Source of the DNA: Reticulascus tulasneorum
Taxonomy: Eukaryota > Ascomycota > Sordariomycetes > Glomerellales > Reticulascaceae
Direction: 5' to 3'
Assembly: GCA_001557505.1 (NCBI GenBank)
Contig: LSAX01000003.1
Coordinates: forward strand, 248,001-312,000
DNA: 64,000 bases
A program made the translations under genes and the position numbers. Below, piece by piece: positions 44,613 to 57,178 of this stretch. The number at the start of each line of letters is the position of its first letter. The stretch's first letter is position 1. The notes beneath the pieces are model-generated. The model searched no databases and was not told where the DNA came from. It saw only the letters and a list, made by a program, of their open reading frames with translations.

Positions 44613-45796
44613 CTCTTTGGTTGTTCTGAGAGCAAGCGGCGAGTTGTGATATGCCTCGAGGACACCGATGTCTACAAAACATCAACAGTTACTGGTTATA
44701 TACTCAGCCTACCTGTGGGGACTACCCATATCATGAGCTTTGTCAGGAACACTCATTCTACGTACGGGTGGCCTCGGAGCTACCTCTCCTCAAAGCTGCA
44801 TGGGCGTCGGAGAGCGGAACAGATATGAGGGCATTCAGAAAAAAGTCCCAGATAAGGAAAACCAGAGCCAAGAGGAGGGAATGCGACCTGGTGCCCGCTC
44901 AACAATACAACTCCGACCTTCTGGCCAACCTTGAGAAGAAGTTACTTTCCTATCGTGGTCTATCGCTCTCCTTAATTTCAGGTATAGGCGGGCGCGTACA
45001 TGTTTGTTCGATAACGTACGTGGGGCTCATTAAAACAGCAGCATCTGTAACGGGTCCTTCATCCTAGTATGGCGAGCGCTCACTGGCAAGCATACCAGTT
45101 GGTCGTCCATCTCTCGCTGTGCCTCCCTCGGTAACGTACTTTTCAGCTACTTTCGTAGCATACGTCCGTACTCGCAGTATGTATATGCGGCAGCCGATAA
45201 GCCACACGGGCTATGCCTTGCAGCTGTCATCCAGGAGGTACAGTAGCATTCGGTACGTGCAATTTACTGGGCCAGATCCCTACTCAGATACAGCAGTAGC
45301 CAGGGCATACCGAATTTTTTTTCGCTCTTCAAGGCGCTCGCTTGACCACCGCCGCACCTTAGCGGCTCTTCAAACCAGGAAAGTTCGGTCGGCAGTGGGG
45401 GTCTGCGCCGCTGTTGGGGTCCGGGCCGTGGGGGGGGGGGTCGACAGATAGGCCGGCCACAATTCTATGTATGGCCAGGGGCTCCGATGGTCCGCGGAGG
45501 CAACAGCGGGAACTTTTTTCGCGGTTGTATTATAAGTGGAGAGATGGCTCGCTGACTACTGAAAAAAACACCATCACAATCAAAGTTCAAGATCTTCCTC
45601 CCAGTTCCTCTAATAGGCGATGCTGAATATAACTCTTCACAGAAGTAAGCCTGTGAATGCTTAGGAAACCCCCTTGCCCACTTGTTCGTACAAGTAAGCT
45701 GTCCATGAAGCGGCCATCTCTGCTTTCCATGTTGGCTCTTGCTTTTCCCAACACAGAGACAGGTTAAACCCCAACACCAACCACTCACGCAGAATC
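44613..45796. promoter_or_regulatory. Shared 1.18-kb divergent intergenic region of the GT2 and GH12 genes
   Basis: No gene was recognised here. A G homopolymer lies near 45429-45440. The region separates the start of GT2 (minus) and GH12 (plus), so it must contain both promoters; specific regulator sites are not claimed. Confidence 0.5.
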
Positions 45797-47115
45797 ATGG
45801 CGTCTCGACAATTCGTCAACATTGCTTTATTTCTCTTCCCTGTGGTCCTTACCTTGGCTGTAATATTAGGAATAAGAGCCGATCACGAGTCTAGAGGATT
45901 AGCACCCCCGTTTACCAAATGGGGTATTACAGAAAACAGATACTGCCAGAGAATTTTCAATATCACTCCGCCAACCTATGGTGAACGGTATATCTGTAAG
46001 CAGGTGTGTTTCCTTACTTCGGAAACGGCAGCCGCTTTTATATCGCTCCTTCGAGGGCTTTGTTTTCTCTCTTATCTGGTTCCACCCCGTGGCTCCAAGC
46101 AAGCCAAGTTCACATAAACTGACTAGATATGTACAGTCAACCCAAACCAATGGGGATGGAATGAAGGCGACCCAGGTTCACTATGCATGAATGTCAGTAG
46201 AAACTTTACTAGCTTCATACACTCGCCTAGGCTCTCTTTCGTATTCATCTCTGGATATCCTTGCTAGAATTGGCCAGGATATCAACTTCAAAGTCACGGC
46301 AGACCCTTAACAGCGAGCTGCATTACACGGGCAATAATCTAACCCCCTGTTTTCTTGCAGGTCACGGCTTTCAACAATGAAACCTACGCTACCGAAAAGA
46401 CCGCGGCTGAATTTTCCGTAACTTGGGAGTACCCGCCAGGCCCTAGTTCGCAGCCAGTACACGCCTACCCAAACGCGCAGTCTTTCAGCGACATCTTTCC
46501 AGTGCAAGTGCAAAATCTGGAGCGCATTGGACTCGCAATGGAATGGACATACGGAGTTGGAGACGAGATCGCTGCCTCGACGAATCTGACAGAATTCTCT
46601 GACCAGAATGATATGGTCAATGCCAATGTCGCTGTCGATATGTTTTTAGATCGGGACATTCGCAAGGCGTTGAACGTCTCCGCGGCCAGCTATGAGTTCA
46701 TGGTATGGTTCGCAGAGTTTGGCACAACAGTTCGACCGTTTGGTTTCCATCTCGGTGCTGTCGCAACGACGACTTTGCACGATATCTCATAGTAAGTCGC
46801 CAAATAACCCAGGTCTCTTTGATATGTTCACTGACTTATGGCTCAAGCACTTTGTATGTCGGGCCGAACGCTTCAAACCAAACTGTTTTGACGTGGCTGG
46901 CATCGGAAGCCATTACTAAATTTGATGGCGACGTCCTGCCCCTTCTCACGCATCTGTCATCGCTGAACCTACCTCGTTACCCAGGCGCTCTAGAGTATCT
47001 GGGCTACCTTGCTTTCGGTAGCGAGGCATTCTGGTCCCAAAGCAGAACTACATTTCACGTACCCCATCTCTCCATAGATACAAGGCTCCTGCGCACTTCC
47101 GAAGCTGTTGCATAA
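45797..47115 (+). CDS. Membrane-anchored GH12 endo-beta-glucanase, four exons
   Basis: Exons 45797-45995, 46137-46192, 46361-46791 and 46848-47115 give 317 aa. A short cytosolic MASRQF is followed by a hydrophobic segment NIALFLFPVVLTLAVILGI without a cleavage site, so the protein is probably a type II membrane protein or signal-anchored. GH12 features: RYIFNPNQWGWN, GSLCMNVTAFNNETY, SYPN-like YPNAQSF, the nucleophile Glu197 in YEFMVWF, and the acid/base Glu288 in LAFGSEAFW followed by FHVPHLSID. GH12 enzymes cut beta-1,4-glucan or xyloglucan. Introns 1 and 2 are long (141 and 168 nt) for this window. Donor GTAAGC and acceptor TACAG were chosen for intron 1 because they restore the conserved NPNQWG. 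Confidence 0.88.
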
Positions 47116-48401
47116 GGCAGAGATCATCTGGGCCTAGCACCGCCAGCGTAATTAGTCATTTTACAGAAGAGTCCAGGTCCCCTATGACCCCGGTGTCTAG
47201 GCGGAGCTTGATACGGGAAATAGCGAGACTATTCACATATAGACCTCTACAATTGAACAGCTAGATATCTCATCAATAGCGTAGTGACCAGCGATCATAC
47301 TTACGTCCATATCATGCCTAGCATCATACGCAAGTCCGGATACTTCCTGGGTGACCAGCAGTACCTAAGACATTGTAACAGAGCACGCCTGCTTAGCTGC
47401 TCCATGCTACCAAGTACACCATCCCAGATATCTACCCCAATCTATAGCCATCTTAATCTACTATAGAGAAAGAAAGTCTATTTAGACTGCTCATCTTTAT
47501 ATTAGCCTGTTTAAAGGAAAGTGGAGCACAGAAAGGATTGAAGATTGATATTGTATTTTAGTTAGTCGTAAGGAATCAGGATGTCCAGGGAACTTGGTAG
47601 CGCTTTAGTTTAGAGCTATTCAATTTTAGTATATAGAATGGGAAGTACAAGCACGCCAGATTTATGTTCAGAGGGTACCCGAGGTTCTCAATGACATTTG
47701 CCGCGATGACATTTGCCGCGATGAAAGGAGGAGGACAAAAAGTGTCATCTTGGGGGTGGTTGAAAAAGTCTACATCTCAGCCCGCCGTGGCTGTGCTCAT
47801 CCTCGCTTTAAGCAAGTTATGCTCGTCCATAAAGGGCGCGAGGGAGACGAGATGTAACGATGCCAAGTGTGCCAGGACTATAAAAGATTGGGGTTGGCAT
47901 CTTACCCTCAACCTCGAGCTCTTCGACGCCAGGCTCCTAGGACTCTTCCAAATACTCATCAGACGGCTCTTGTCAGGGCAGGAAAGGAATAGTTAAATCC
48001 AGCCTGCGGCATGATACTAATCCCTACAGTATACACCGTACGTGTTGCCGCATCCTATCACTGGCAGCTGAGGAGGCATGGCAAGGAAAGACCGCACCGT
48101 TCTGCCAGCATGGAGGACCTTCTTTGGGATCTCCAGGTCGGCCCTACGTTGGACCCGCTCGCGAGAACGACCTACCCCCTTTACCCCTGGATCAAACGTA
48201 AAATGGGAGATTTTCGAAATGTTCCAAATACGGGCCTTATCTCTGCTAAAGCAGGCTCAAAGCTATAATCCCCACACACATATCTATAGAAACCGTTCTA
48301 TGTTTAGCATCGCTGCCTAGATATTATCTAGCACACCTCTCCGAGGTTGAACCCAAATAGAGGAAGAGTCGCGATGATACAGTTGGGGAAAAGACAAAGA
48401 C
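47116..48401. other. Intergenic, no gene recognised
   Basis: About 1.3 kb between GH12 and GTP cyclohydrolase. Two plus-strand frames (about 47664-47996 and 48011-48268) are long enough to notice but have no domain and no clear splice link. A 15-bp exact tandem repeat lies at 47691-47720. Confidence 0.4.
47691..47720. repeat. Two exact tandem copies of a 15-bp unit
   Basis: ATGACATTTGCCGCG occurs twice without spacer. Confidence 0.95.
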
Positions 48402-49391
48402 TCAATGGCGGTTGACGCCGATCAAGCTGAGAAACTCATTTCGTGTCTTCTCCCTGCGCTCAAAGCAGCCCAACACGCAGCTGGTGATGGTTGTGCTGCT
48501 TACTTTTTGCACACCGCGCATGACCATGCACAGGTGGCTCGACTCCATGACCACCCCTACGCCCTGGGGCTGCAGAATCTCAAAGATGGCGTTGGCCACA
48601 TCCCTGGTTAGGCGCTCCTGGATCTGCAGGCGCCTGGCAAACATTTCGGCGATGCGCGGCAGCTTGGAGATGCCGATGACGGCGTTGCGCGGGATGTAGC
48701 CGATATGCATCTTCCCCGTGAACGGCACCAGGTGGTGCTCGCAGACCGAAGCAATGTCAATGCATTTGACAACCACCATCTCGTTGTGGCCCTCCTGAAA
48801 AATCGCCCCGTTTACGATGTCCCGCACGTTCTCCTGGTACCCCCTTGTGAAGAACAGCATGGCCTTGGCGTACCGCTCGGGGGTGGCCAGGAGGCCTTCC
48901 CGATCGGGGTCCTCGCCGACGCATTCGAGCAGCGTCCGGACTGCGCCCTTCATGCGGTCCAGGCGCGCAGCCACCTTCTCCTCGTTTTCCTCCAGGCGCT
49001 CGCGCGTGCCGAAGCTGGGGCGGCTGAGCCCGTCGAAATCGATGACGGGGCTGTCCGACCGTGAGGAGGATGCTGGGACCAGGGCCTTGGTTCCGGCTCT
49101 GCTGCCGTTATCAGCATCGGTGCTGTCGTCTTTGGCGTCCTCGGTCTTGCGACGGTGCTGGCTCTTTTTCTTCTGGCGCTTGACCTCGGGCTCGTCGCGC
49201 AGGTCACGAGCCGGCTTGCTTATGCTCGTCCGCCGGGCAGCGTGGCTGCTGTGGCCGTTTGCGAGTATGGCATCATCGTGTCTCCGCTTCTTGCTACTTC
49301 CGCCAGCCTTGTTCTTGTTCTTACGTCTCCTTTCGCCATTGGCGGACGAGCCAGAGATGCTGTGTGCGTCGGTCGCATCGGATTGGACCAT
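48402..49391 (-). CDS. FOL2: GTP cyclohydrolase I (folate/pterin pathway)
   Basis: Single exon of 329 aa from the ATG at 49391; the frame extends further upstream only through a GTG. The C-terminal 200 residues are the catalytic domain: RMKGAVRTLLECVGEDPDRE, GLLATPERYAKAM, FFTRGYQENV, then zinc ligands Cys217 and His220 in CEHHLVPF, HIGYIP, and Cys288 in SSHLCMVMRG. The enzyme converts GTP to dihydroneopterin triphosphate, the first step of tetrahydrofolate synthesis. The N-terminal 130 residues are basic and low complexity (RRRKNKNKAGG, KKRRHDD, KRQKKKSQHRRK); such extensions occur in fungal enzymes and here include nuclear-localisation-like clusters. Confidence 0.96.
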   Translation of the reverse strand: MVQSDATDAHSISGSSANGERRRKNKNKAGGSSKKRRHDDAILANGHSSHAARRTSISKPARDLRDEPEVKRQKKKSQHRRKTEDAKDDSTDADNGSRAGTKALVPASSSRSDSPVIDFDGLSRPSFGTRERLEENEEKVAARLDRMKGAVRTLLECVGEDPDREGLLATPERYAKAMLFFTRGYQENVRDIVNGAIFQEGHNEMVVVKCIDIASVCEHHLVPFTGKMHIGYIPRNAVIGISKLPRIAEMFARRLQIQERLTRDVANAIFEILQPQGVGVVMESSHLCMVMRGVQKVSSTTITSCVLGCFERREKTRNEFLSLIGVNRH

Positions 49392-49956
49392 TATGGAGAG
49401 TTTGGGTAGGACAGGGCCGTCGGATGGGAGAGACGAGACTCGCAGCAGGCGTGCAAGTCGTAGCGTCCCTGGCTTGTCAACCACAGAGGGTGATGGAGAA
49501 GAGGGAAAAACGAGAGACGGGGAGAAGGACGGAATGGCTTGGGGTAGGTAGATGGGCGGTCAATTGGCCAATGCCCGCGGATTACGGATCCCTTATCGAT
49601 TAGAAAGAAGCTCCTGCGCGAGTGGGGCAAAGTTCAAAGTTTTTTTTTTTTTTTTTGAGTGTATCAAGGCCTACGATTCTCCGAGCTTCAACTAAGCAGA
49701 CCAGAAGAGTACAGAGATGGAAGTAAGATATCCAAATAAGGAAAGTTTCTGGAGAGGATTGAATTGATCGGCCTGACAGGGTGTTTGGGCTTCAAAGGCT
49801 CTGGTTTCGATTCCTTTTGTTATGCATTGTATACTTCGATGTGTGTAGAAACTGTTCAGTTATTCTTTTCCTGAGAGGGGGGGGAGCTAGCGTGGTGGGG
49901 TCTCCGATCAAAACCGGTCCCCACTTAATAAGTTACGCAAGGGACACCCCTCATGG

Positions 49957-49988
<32 letters not shown>

Positions 49989-51726
49989 CACACACGAGGA
50001 TCCGCAGACCCTTTTTCCCCCTGGCTTTCACGACCCCAAAGTACAAATTACCAACACTTCAGATGGGTTCCCAGTCTAGTCCTAATCCGACAGTATAACC
50101 CCCAATCAGGACACCGGCAGGGAAAGCGTAGATTTGCGAATCCGTTGCTATCCGTTAAGACGCCTTTCAGGTGATTCCTTGCTCACCTTACATACATATA
50201 ATATGCAACCCACCCACCGCCCGCCGTCTTGTCTTCACATTCGAGACGTACACAGTACGGTAAGCAAATGTGTAACTCTCAACCTCGCCATCCATGATTA
50301 TCAGACACATTTTGGTGGGTCAGCAACCAGGTATCTTATTAGTCTAGTGTCATCTGCGTCGGTGTGACAACCTCCCCAACCTTTGGGCGGACTACTACTA
50401 CGTATGTTGGTTGGCTATGGAGCCAGCTTCAACCTTTTCTTACTTATTGGCTCGCACACGCTTGTTTTTTGTCTGCTCACCGCATTTGTACCCCAACCCA
50501 CGTGCAAAAGTCCAAGTCCAAGTCATGACTCAAACCAGCCCAACACAACTTCAGCCACAATAGACCTTCCTTGCAGACATCTTACTGTCCCATACATTAC
50601 TTACGTAGTAGTCATACTATGACTACACAACCAGATGAGGCGAGCAAGGCGGGCATCTACACCGCATCTACACCGCCGCTGCGCTTGTACAGCAGCCAAT
50701 GCCTGGCTGGTCCTAACCGTTCTTTGTGTTGTCCAAGTTCGCCGGTTCGAACGAGCTCTGGCAACGCCCGAATGAGTACCTACCTTGCATATGATTGGCT
50801 GTGGGGGTAATGTGTCCATAGCCCAATGCCAATTCACTGCGATTTTAGCCCACGCAAAGGGCCTGGGCCAGGGAAAAACTCACACTGCTCTCAACAACAA
50901 ACCCGCAACTCCTCTCCAGCCAGCACCCATACCCAATGGCCACCTTACCATTTACTGTTTTTGCCGCACCTCATAACCAGTAACCAAGTATACATTAAAC
51001 AATGCCAGCCAACGGGGAAACTCGAAAGCGTCCCCAAATCATCCGCAGCTTATTCCTCCTCGCAACAGTTCATGGTTGCAAGCATCACAATAGCACACAA
51101 CCCAGGGCGCTCAAACTTAAATTCATGTCTTCAATTCTCGCCAAAGCCAAGCCTCTAACATGCATTTGGGGGGGGTATTAAACTCAGCCTCGACGACATG
51201 TCGCCAGTCAAGGTAATTCTAACCCATGTACCTCCGGGACATTCCATCCATGCCAACTCCCAGCGCTCGAAAGGACCAAGGAATATGGTGGCGTCTAAGT
51301 GCTCATGCTCATGTTTTCCCTCGTTCTTCATCTCTCTCTCTCTCACACTCCCCTCATCCTCTCCCCCATCTGCTCAGCTCCCTCCCCGGAAGTACTCTGA
51401 GCTCCATCACTGCAACAGGTAATTATAGACATAGAAATACACGGCTACGGCCTCGCGGCGCGTGGGACCATGCTTGCAACGATGATGTGTTGCGGACTCG
51501 CGGTCAGTCATGTGCTGACTGCCAAACGGCAGTTCCAAGGGAATGGACGAAGGAATGTTTAGGTCGGATTCGGTGATACACATGTGCTAGTTGTACAGGT
51601 GGCGCGTGCGAAAAGATGTCTATGAAAGGTCGTATGTTGAAGAATAGCACACATATACAGGTGGGGGGTATCTCTCGATCAATAAAGTTAAAGCCAGCAG
51701 TCTGCTGGGCGGGTAATGGGATGTGG
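49392..51726. other. Intergenic with low-complexity tracts, no gene seen
   Basis: About 2.3 kb. It contains a 17-base T run (49640-49656), a GACA repeat, and many short frames without domains. It covers the FOL2 promoter and the 3' flank of the LTE1 gene. Confidence 0.5.
49957..49988. repeat. GACA tetranucleotide microsatellite, eight copies, followed by CA repeat
   Basis: Eight exact GACA units run directly into CACACAC up to about 49995. Confidence 0.95.
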
Positions 51727-54700
51727 TCACTCCAAGCCATCCGAGTGCTTGCGGATCTCTTCGTCGCTCAAGGCACTCATCCACAGGCACCGCTCCGTGA
51801 TGCCCTCGACGGGTTGGAACTGATAAACCGTGCTGGCCTCGAGCAGCCGCAACAGCGTCTTGATCACGGTGGCCGCCATCCTGCACCTCTCAAAGTTGAC
51901 AAGCGGCGCGGTTGTGGGCGAGCTCGCAATCTCCGATGGCCGCTGCGCGTTGAAGAGTAGGTCGTGCGTGTAGATTCCGACGAATGGTATGCATCCCGTG
52001 TCGGATCCGGCCTCCATCTCCGCCCGTAGGCTGTAGAAGTTACGGGTCGGGGAGACGAGCGCCTCGATGTCGCGCAGCGTCTTGATGTCGTGGGCAGGCA
52101 CCATTGACCAGGTCCTGGTGAGACGCGAGACTTCCTGTGACGTGAGCGCGATGGCGATTTGGCTCATGGTGGCGAAGTTGCGATAGCGTCGGCAGTGTGC
52201 GGCGATGTGGATGTACTTGATGATGCATCTCGCCCTCTCCTCGATATCCTGCGTCAGGACGCACTCGCTGACAGCCCACTTCACCATGATGTTGAATCTC
52301 GCGATGACAACCTCGACGCCATGCGCGTCTGTGTTTCGCAAGAAGTCGACCCAGGACCTCGCGTTGTTGTTGGTCGCATTCTTCCAGCCCATGTCAATGA
52401 GCTCTTTCCAGTCAATCTCGTTGAGAGCGTCCTTTTCGATGAGCGTGAATTGCTGCGCAAGGATCTCCGAGTCGAAGGCCAGGATGAAGGGCAAGTGGAC
52501 GGAGAACTTCTTGGAAATTTCCGGGTCGACCATCTTGGGGGCGCCGCGCAGAGCTTCGATAGTGCCGGTAGGGTCGTGCGGAGACTCGGGCCGATAAGGA
52601 TCCGTGGGCGACGTGTCGGGCGTTGGCGGTAGCGGCTTCCGCTGCCACAGCTGATGCTCGTGGAGCTCGGGAACCATGGCCGTTTCGGGAGACATTCGCA
52701 GCGCCTGGACTAGCGTCATAGGTGGCGAGTGCGGAACATCTTCAGACGGGAGAATCGCAAACTCGCCCAGGAGCCGCGGAGGCAGCCTCTTGACAGAGGC
52801 GCCACGACGCATGGGCGGGAACGCGTCTGGCTCGTCCTCGTCGTCATCCGAGCCGATCACCTCTGCCGACAGCTCGGACGACAGGTCCGTGCCGTCATCG
52901 TCGTCGCTTTCGTCGTTGAGGAACGATTGCTGTTCGCTGGCCGACGGCATGGTATCGCCCGATCGAATCCTCTCCATGCTCTCGGTCTTCTTGACAAAGT
53001 CGTACGAGGCGTGCTGGGACGCAAATCGCACCTCATCCGCGGCACGCGGGGTCTCATCGCCATCTTGCAGGACGGAAAGGTCCGTCCATTCTCGCGTGGC
53101 CGTCTTGCTTCTCCCGTCGTCAGTCAGGCCGCGCTCAAGGAGCGGTATGGACGAGTACGAGGCTCGAGAGTTGTCAGACAGTTGGGACCCGAGGTCTGTG
53201 TTCGGTCGATGAGGCGCATGGAGATAGCTGGGATGGGCTTCGGAAGAAGCGTCGTGGCCGTGCTGGTGGGCGATGATGGCGTCGTCGCCTGGGACGACGT
53301 GGAGGTGGCGGTGCCCCCTTTTCTCCTCTCTAAACACCTCGGGATCACCAAGAGCAATGCCAATCTTCTCTGGGTTGGGGCTCGGGCTTGGGATTGGCAG
53401 GGGTTCGGGCGTCGGCTCCATGGATAGCTTGAACGGCCGCTTTTCGAACTTGCCCTCGAGCTTGAGGAGCGCGGCTTCCACGCCCCCGTCATCGTCCACG
53501 TCATCCGGTATCTGCGCGAGCTTTTGTGCCTCGGCTTCGAAGGATGGGCGCATGATCGGCTTGGACGAGTGGGTGCTGAATAAGGAGAGGTTACGCTTTA
53601 GGGGCTGCTCCGCCATGGCGCCGAGTGAGAAGGTGTCTTCGGCTCGCTCCCGGGAGAAGTTGCTAGACACGACGTTCACAAAGCTGCTCGAGTCCAGGTC
53701 GGGGCTGACAAGGTACGAGCTGCGAAGGGATTCGGAGTATGCAGTCAGAGATCCCACGGACCGCGACTTGTGCAGTGGCAAATCTCCTATGTTGATGACG
53801 GCTCTCAAGTCGCCTCCGGGCCGCCGCCGCAGCACGCGCAGAGGTGGCGGCACTGCGTCGTCTTCGTCGGCATCGGATCCTTCTGAGTACGTCGTCGCGT
53901 CGAAGCTCCTAATTGTCGACTGCGGTGCGAATACGCTGCTGTAGGAGGCGACGCGCCTATGCAGCATCGAGTTGAGCGATCGGTTCGTCCGGCTGGATCG
54001 GTGTCTCCTGTGCATCCTCATGGAACCGGTCACTGGCGGCTTCCGCGGGCTCTGCGCAACGATGTCAACCGATGGACGGGTGGTCTCCACCGAAGGGCCG
54101 CTATCATGCCCGGCCTCGAGGGCGGTTAGGACAAAAGGAGGTAAGGGATCGGCAGAGAGAGAGGGCCGAATGACGTGCTGGTTCAGGAGGTACGAAGACC
54201 TGCGGGGGGTACCCATGTTGTGGCCGGGAGGGGTGTTGGGTGGAGTTGGGTCGGCACCTGTGGCGATAAAGGAGTCGGCGAAAGCCTCGACCGAAGGGTT
54301 AACGACGGGCAGGGCCCCTGCCATGATGGGGAGGTCGAAGGGTAAGGTGTCGTCGACAATGACAATCGATTTGCTGCCGGTAGTGATGGCGGTGTCGCTG
54401 GTTGGGCGCAAATCGCCTCGCATGGTATCGAGCAGCGAGTCCATATGGGCTGCAGAGTATTCTAACAGCTCGCCGGGAATGGCGCTGTGCATCGCCATGC
54501 CGGGCGGCAAGCGGTAGGCCAGCTCCTGTTTCCCTGCCTCTGCGGCAGCATCTTCCCTGACTGCTTTCTTAAAGTCTTCCGCAATCTCGGCCCCGAGGAG
54601 ATCGATGCGCACGGGGGGACGAACACCATGCTGACGAGGTCGAGCTTGGGGTACAATGGCAGTGCCGGGCAGACGGTTCGTGGTAGCGCCGCGGGGGCCA

Positions 54701-57178
54701 ATCGGCGAGATGTTGATGAAAGCGCCCTGGGTCGGGGAGACGCCTTGGCCGCGCGTGCTAAGGGCCCTCCTGACGCTACCTATCAGCTTCCTCATGCCCT
54801 GGCCGGACATAGCTGACGCTGCACTCTTTTCTCTCTCCACGGGAGCGGGCTGGAAGACGGTGGTCTGGCGCTGCGATTCGCCGCCGACGCTTGGCGGCAC
54901 AACCTCGACAAAGGGTTGGCCCGGGGGCATCAGGTTTCCACGAACGAGGCTGCCAGCGTACGCGAGTGACATGGCCAAGTCCGCGTCCTTGTAGTTCGAC
55001 TTGACCGCGGCGTGCTCCTTTTCGCGGAGCGAGTCAGTAAGACTCGGGTTCCGCTTATGACTGTGATTCTGGCTGGGCCGAACGCGCTTCCCGACGAGGG
55101 CTCGCGGCGTGGTGGCCACTGGGCCGGTATGCGAGTAGACGGAACTCGACGCGACAGGATGCGCGCCGAGAGGATGGTTCGAGGCTGTCTGGGCGCTCCG
55201 CAAAGTCTTACCAGGGAACGAGCACGATACTATCTCGACGCTCACGACGCTGGTGGGTGAGTTCTGCCGCCTGTTTGTATTCTCAAAGGGGCGCGCCTCG
55301 GGCGTCGCGGGTCGGTCGCCGAGGATTTTAGAATCGGCAATATGGCCGGCCTTGGACACGTCGGCGAAGAAGCCCGTGTCGTCCGGGTTATCAGAAAGGG
55401 AGAACATGCCTTCCAACTGTGGCGGCCCGCCATCTGTAGCCCAAAAGCTCGGATCGAGGCTGGGGTTTCGATGTCCCGCAATGCCGCCTGGCGCAATGGG
55501 AACCCCAGCTCCTAGGGACGCATCGAACTCGGGGCCATCCCAAAATTGCGCACACACCCTCCTCCAGCACTTTTTGAGTTCAGCCAGAATCTTGAGTTGC
55601 ACCTTGCGGGCACGGATATCCTGGGACACCTCATCGACAAAGTCGTTGAGCAGGTTGCAAAATGTCACTCGTAGGTTGTAGTCGACGACGAAGTCATCCA
55701 CAAAGTAGTTGAGAATCCAGTGCCGTAGTGCCACAAAAGTACGCACCCTCACCACCATGCCTACCTCGTTGTCTCGAGCCAAAGCCCATCGAAGACGTGC
55801 CACCAGCATCCTGAGGAGATCGGTCGGTTCCAGGAAAGCGCGGTAGGTGAGAAAGAAGTCCGATATGAGCTCGTAGTCGAGGAAGCTGGGGGAGGTGATC
55901 TCGGCGACCAGTCTCGGCGGTGTTGCTGCTGTCACCGCGCCAGTGCCTGGAGAGTAGCGGACGATGGCCCTGTCGTCACATGCCGGCTTGAATGTCAGCG
56001 TGTCGAACATGGCGGGCTCGATGACGAGGTGCGTGGAGAGGTAGGTGGACCGCACGGGTGGGGGCAGTCTCGCCGAGCCGAGCGGCAGGCCGATCAGCTC
56101 CACTGGCGGTATTCGTATCTCGGGGATCAAGAGTGGGCTCGGCCTCTTCGATTCTTGGGGGGTGGCGCCTCGCTGGGACCGGTTCAAGAAGGAGACGTTG
56201 CTCGACCGCGGAAAGTCCTCTGTCGGGGCATAGCTCGAGCCGCGGAAGACGGCCGTCCCGCGCGAGTTGAAGCCCAGCGTGCCAAGCTTCCAGCTGGGGA
56301 TCTGGATGTCCAGGAGCGGCATTTTCGCCATGTCCAGGTCCTCCATTGTCTTCGACCTTGGCTCCTCGCCTGGCTTGGAAATAATTATCTTGAAAGCGCC
56401 CACGTCCGAGTCCCTGGCGATGCTCGTTCCCTCCCGCACCGTCGAGTCGGAATGGGCGCGCCGGTGGTTTGTTGGTCGGCGGAGATCTGGAAAGGCACGC
56501 TGCCGTCCGGCCTGTGGCGTCGAAGTGGGCGTCCACTGACTGCCGTGCAGATCGCTGTTGTCGTCTTGCGGAGGTTTTACCTGTATTAGCACATCGAGCC
56601 CTGCCGTCCCAGGCGGTGTCATGGGAAAAACAAAGTTGGGTTGAGGATATCTCTGGTTGGCAGGTCGGACAGTAGGCCTTGCTCTTTGTCAGCTACAGAT
56701 AGCAAGAAAGGTGACGAGGTGGTGAGGGAACTCAGGCGAGAGACCAAAGTTCTCCGATAGGAACCTACCTCAAGTAAATGCGCCCGTTGTTGCCCACGTT
56801 GGACACAGTGAAGTGCCTTCCTTCTCGGCCTGCAGAACCGCCGTCAGGGGTGATGTCGATTTTGTCGCCGTCGCTCTCGTTCCGCATCCGTCTCGCCGAG
56901 GTCTTCTCGTCCTGGGATTTCCTCTCCGTCACTGGCACCAGCGGCTTGCTGGCGGAGCTCGCCATGCGCATCCTGCCGTTCCACTTGCCAGCGGCAGTAG
57001 TGGTTGTCCCCGTCTCTTTCCCTCCGGCTCCCAGCTTCGGCGACGTCCTCTTGAATCTGGCATCCCGGGCTCCTGGACCCCTGGGGCTGAGCGGACTCTT
57101 CTGCGACAGCTCGCGCTGGGGCGAGCGAACGCTGAGCCCGAGGCCTGTGGGGGAGGACAGCGAGTCCATCACCTCCAT
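51727..57178 (-). CDS. LTE1: LTE1-type Ras guanine-nucleotide exchange factor, two exons
   Basis: Exons 57178-56769 and 56677-51727 give 1786 aa. The join restores GRIYLRPTVRPANQRYPQP across a 91-nt intron. A RasGEF N-terminal domain lies near residues 390-500 (EITSPSFLDYELISDFFLTY, FVALRHWILNYFVDDF). A long disordered middle with many Ser/Pro/Arg stretches and acidic runs follows. The catalytic CDC25-homology domain fills the last 270 residues: ILAFDSEILAQQFTLIEKD, WVDFLRNTD, FNIMVKWAVSECVLT, IHIAAHCRRYRNFATMSQIA, and FVGIYTHDLLFN near the end. This split layout is that of Lte1, the mitotic-exit regulator that localises asymmetrically in yeast. It is by far the longest gene here. Many potential phosphorylation sites lie in the disordered part. 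Confidence 0.93.

Noticed and set aside
48817..49551. A 244-codon plus-strand frame opposite FOL2
   Set aside because: Antisense of the GTP cyclohydrolase gene; Ser/Arg-rich shadow without motifs.
52676..54994. Several long plus-strand frames opposite LTE1
   Set aside because: GC-rich third positions of the large RasGEF gene keep the other strand open; translations are Ser/Gly/Arg-rich with no domain.
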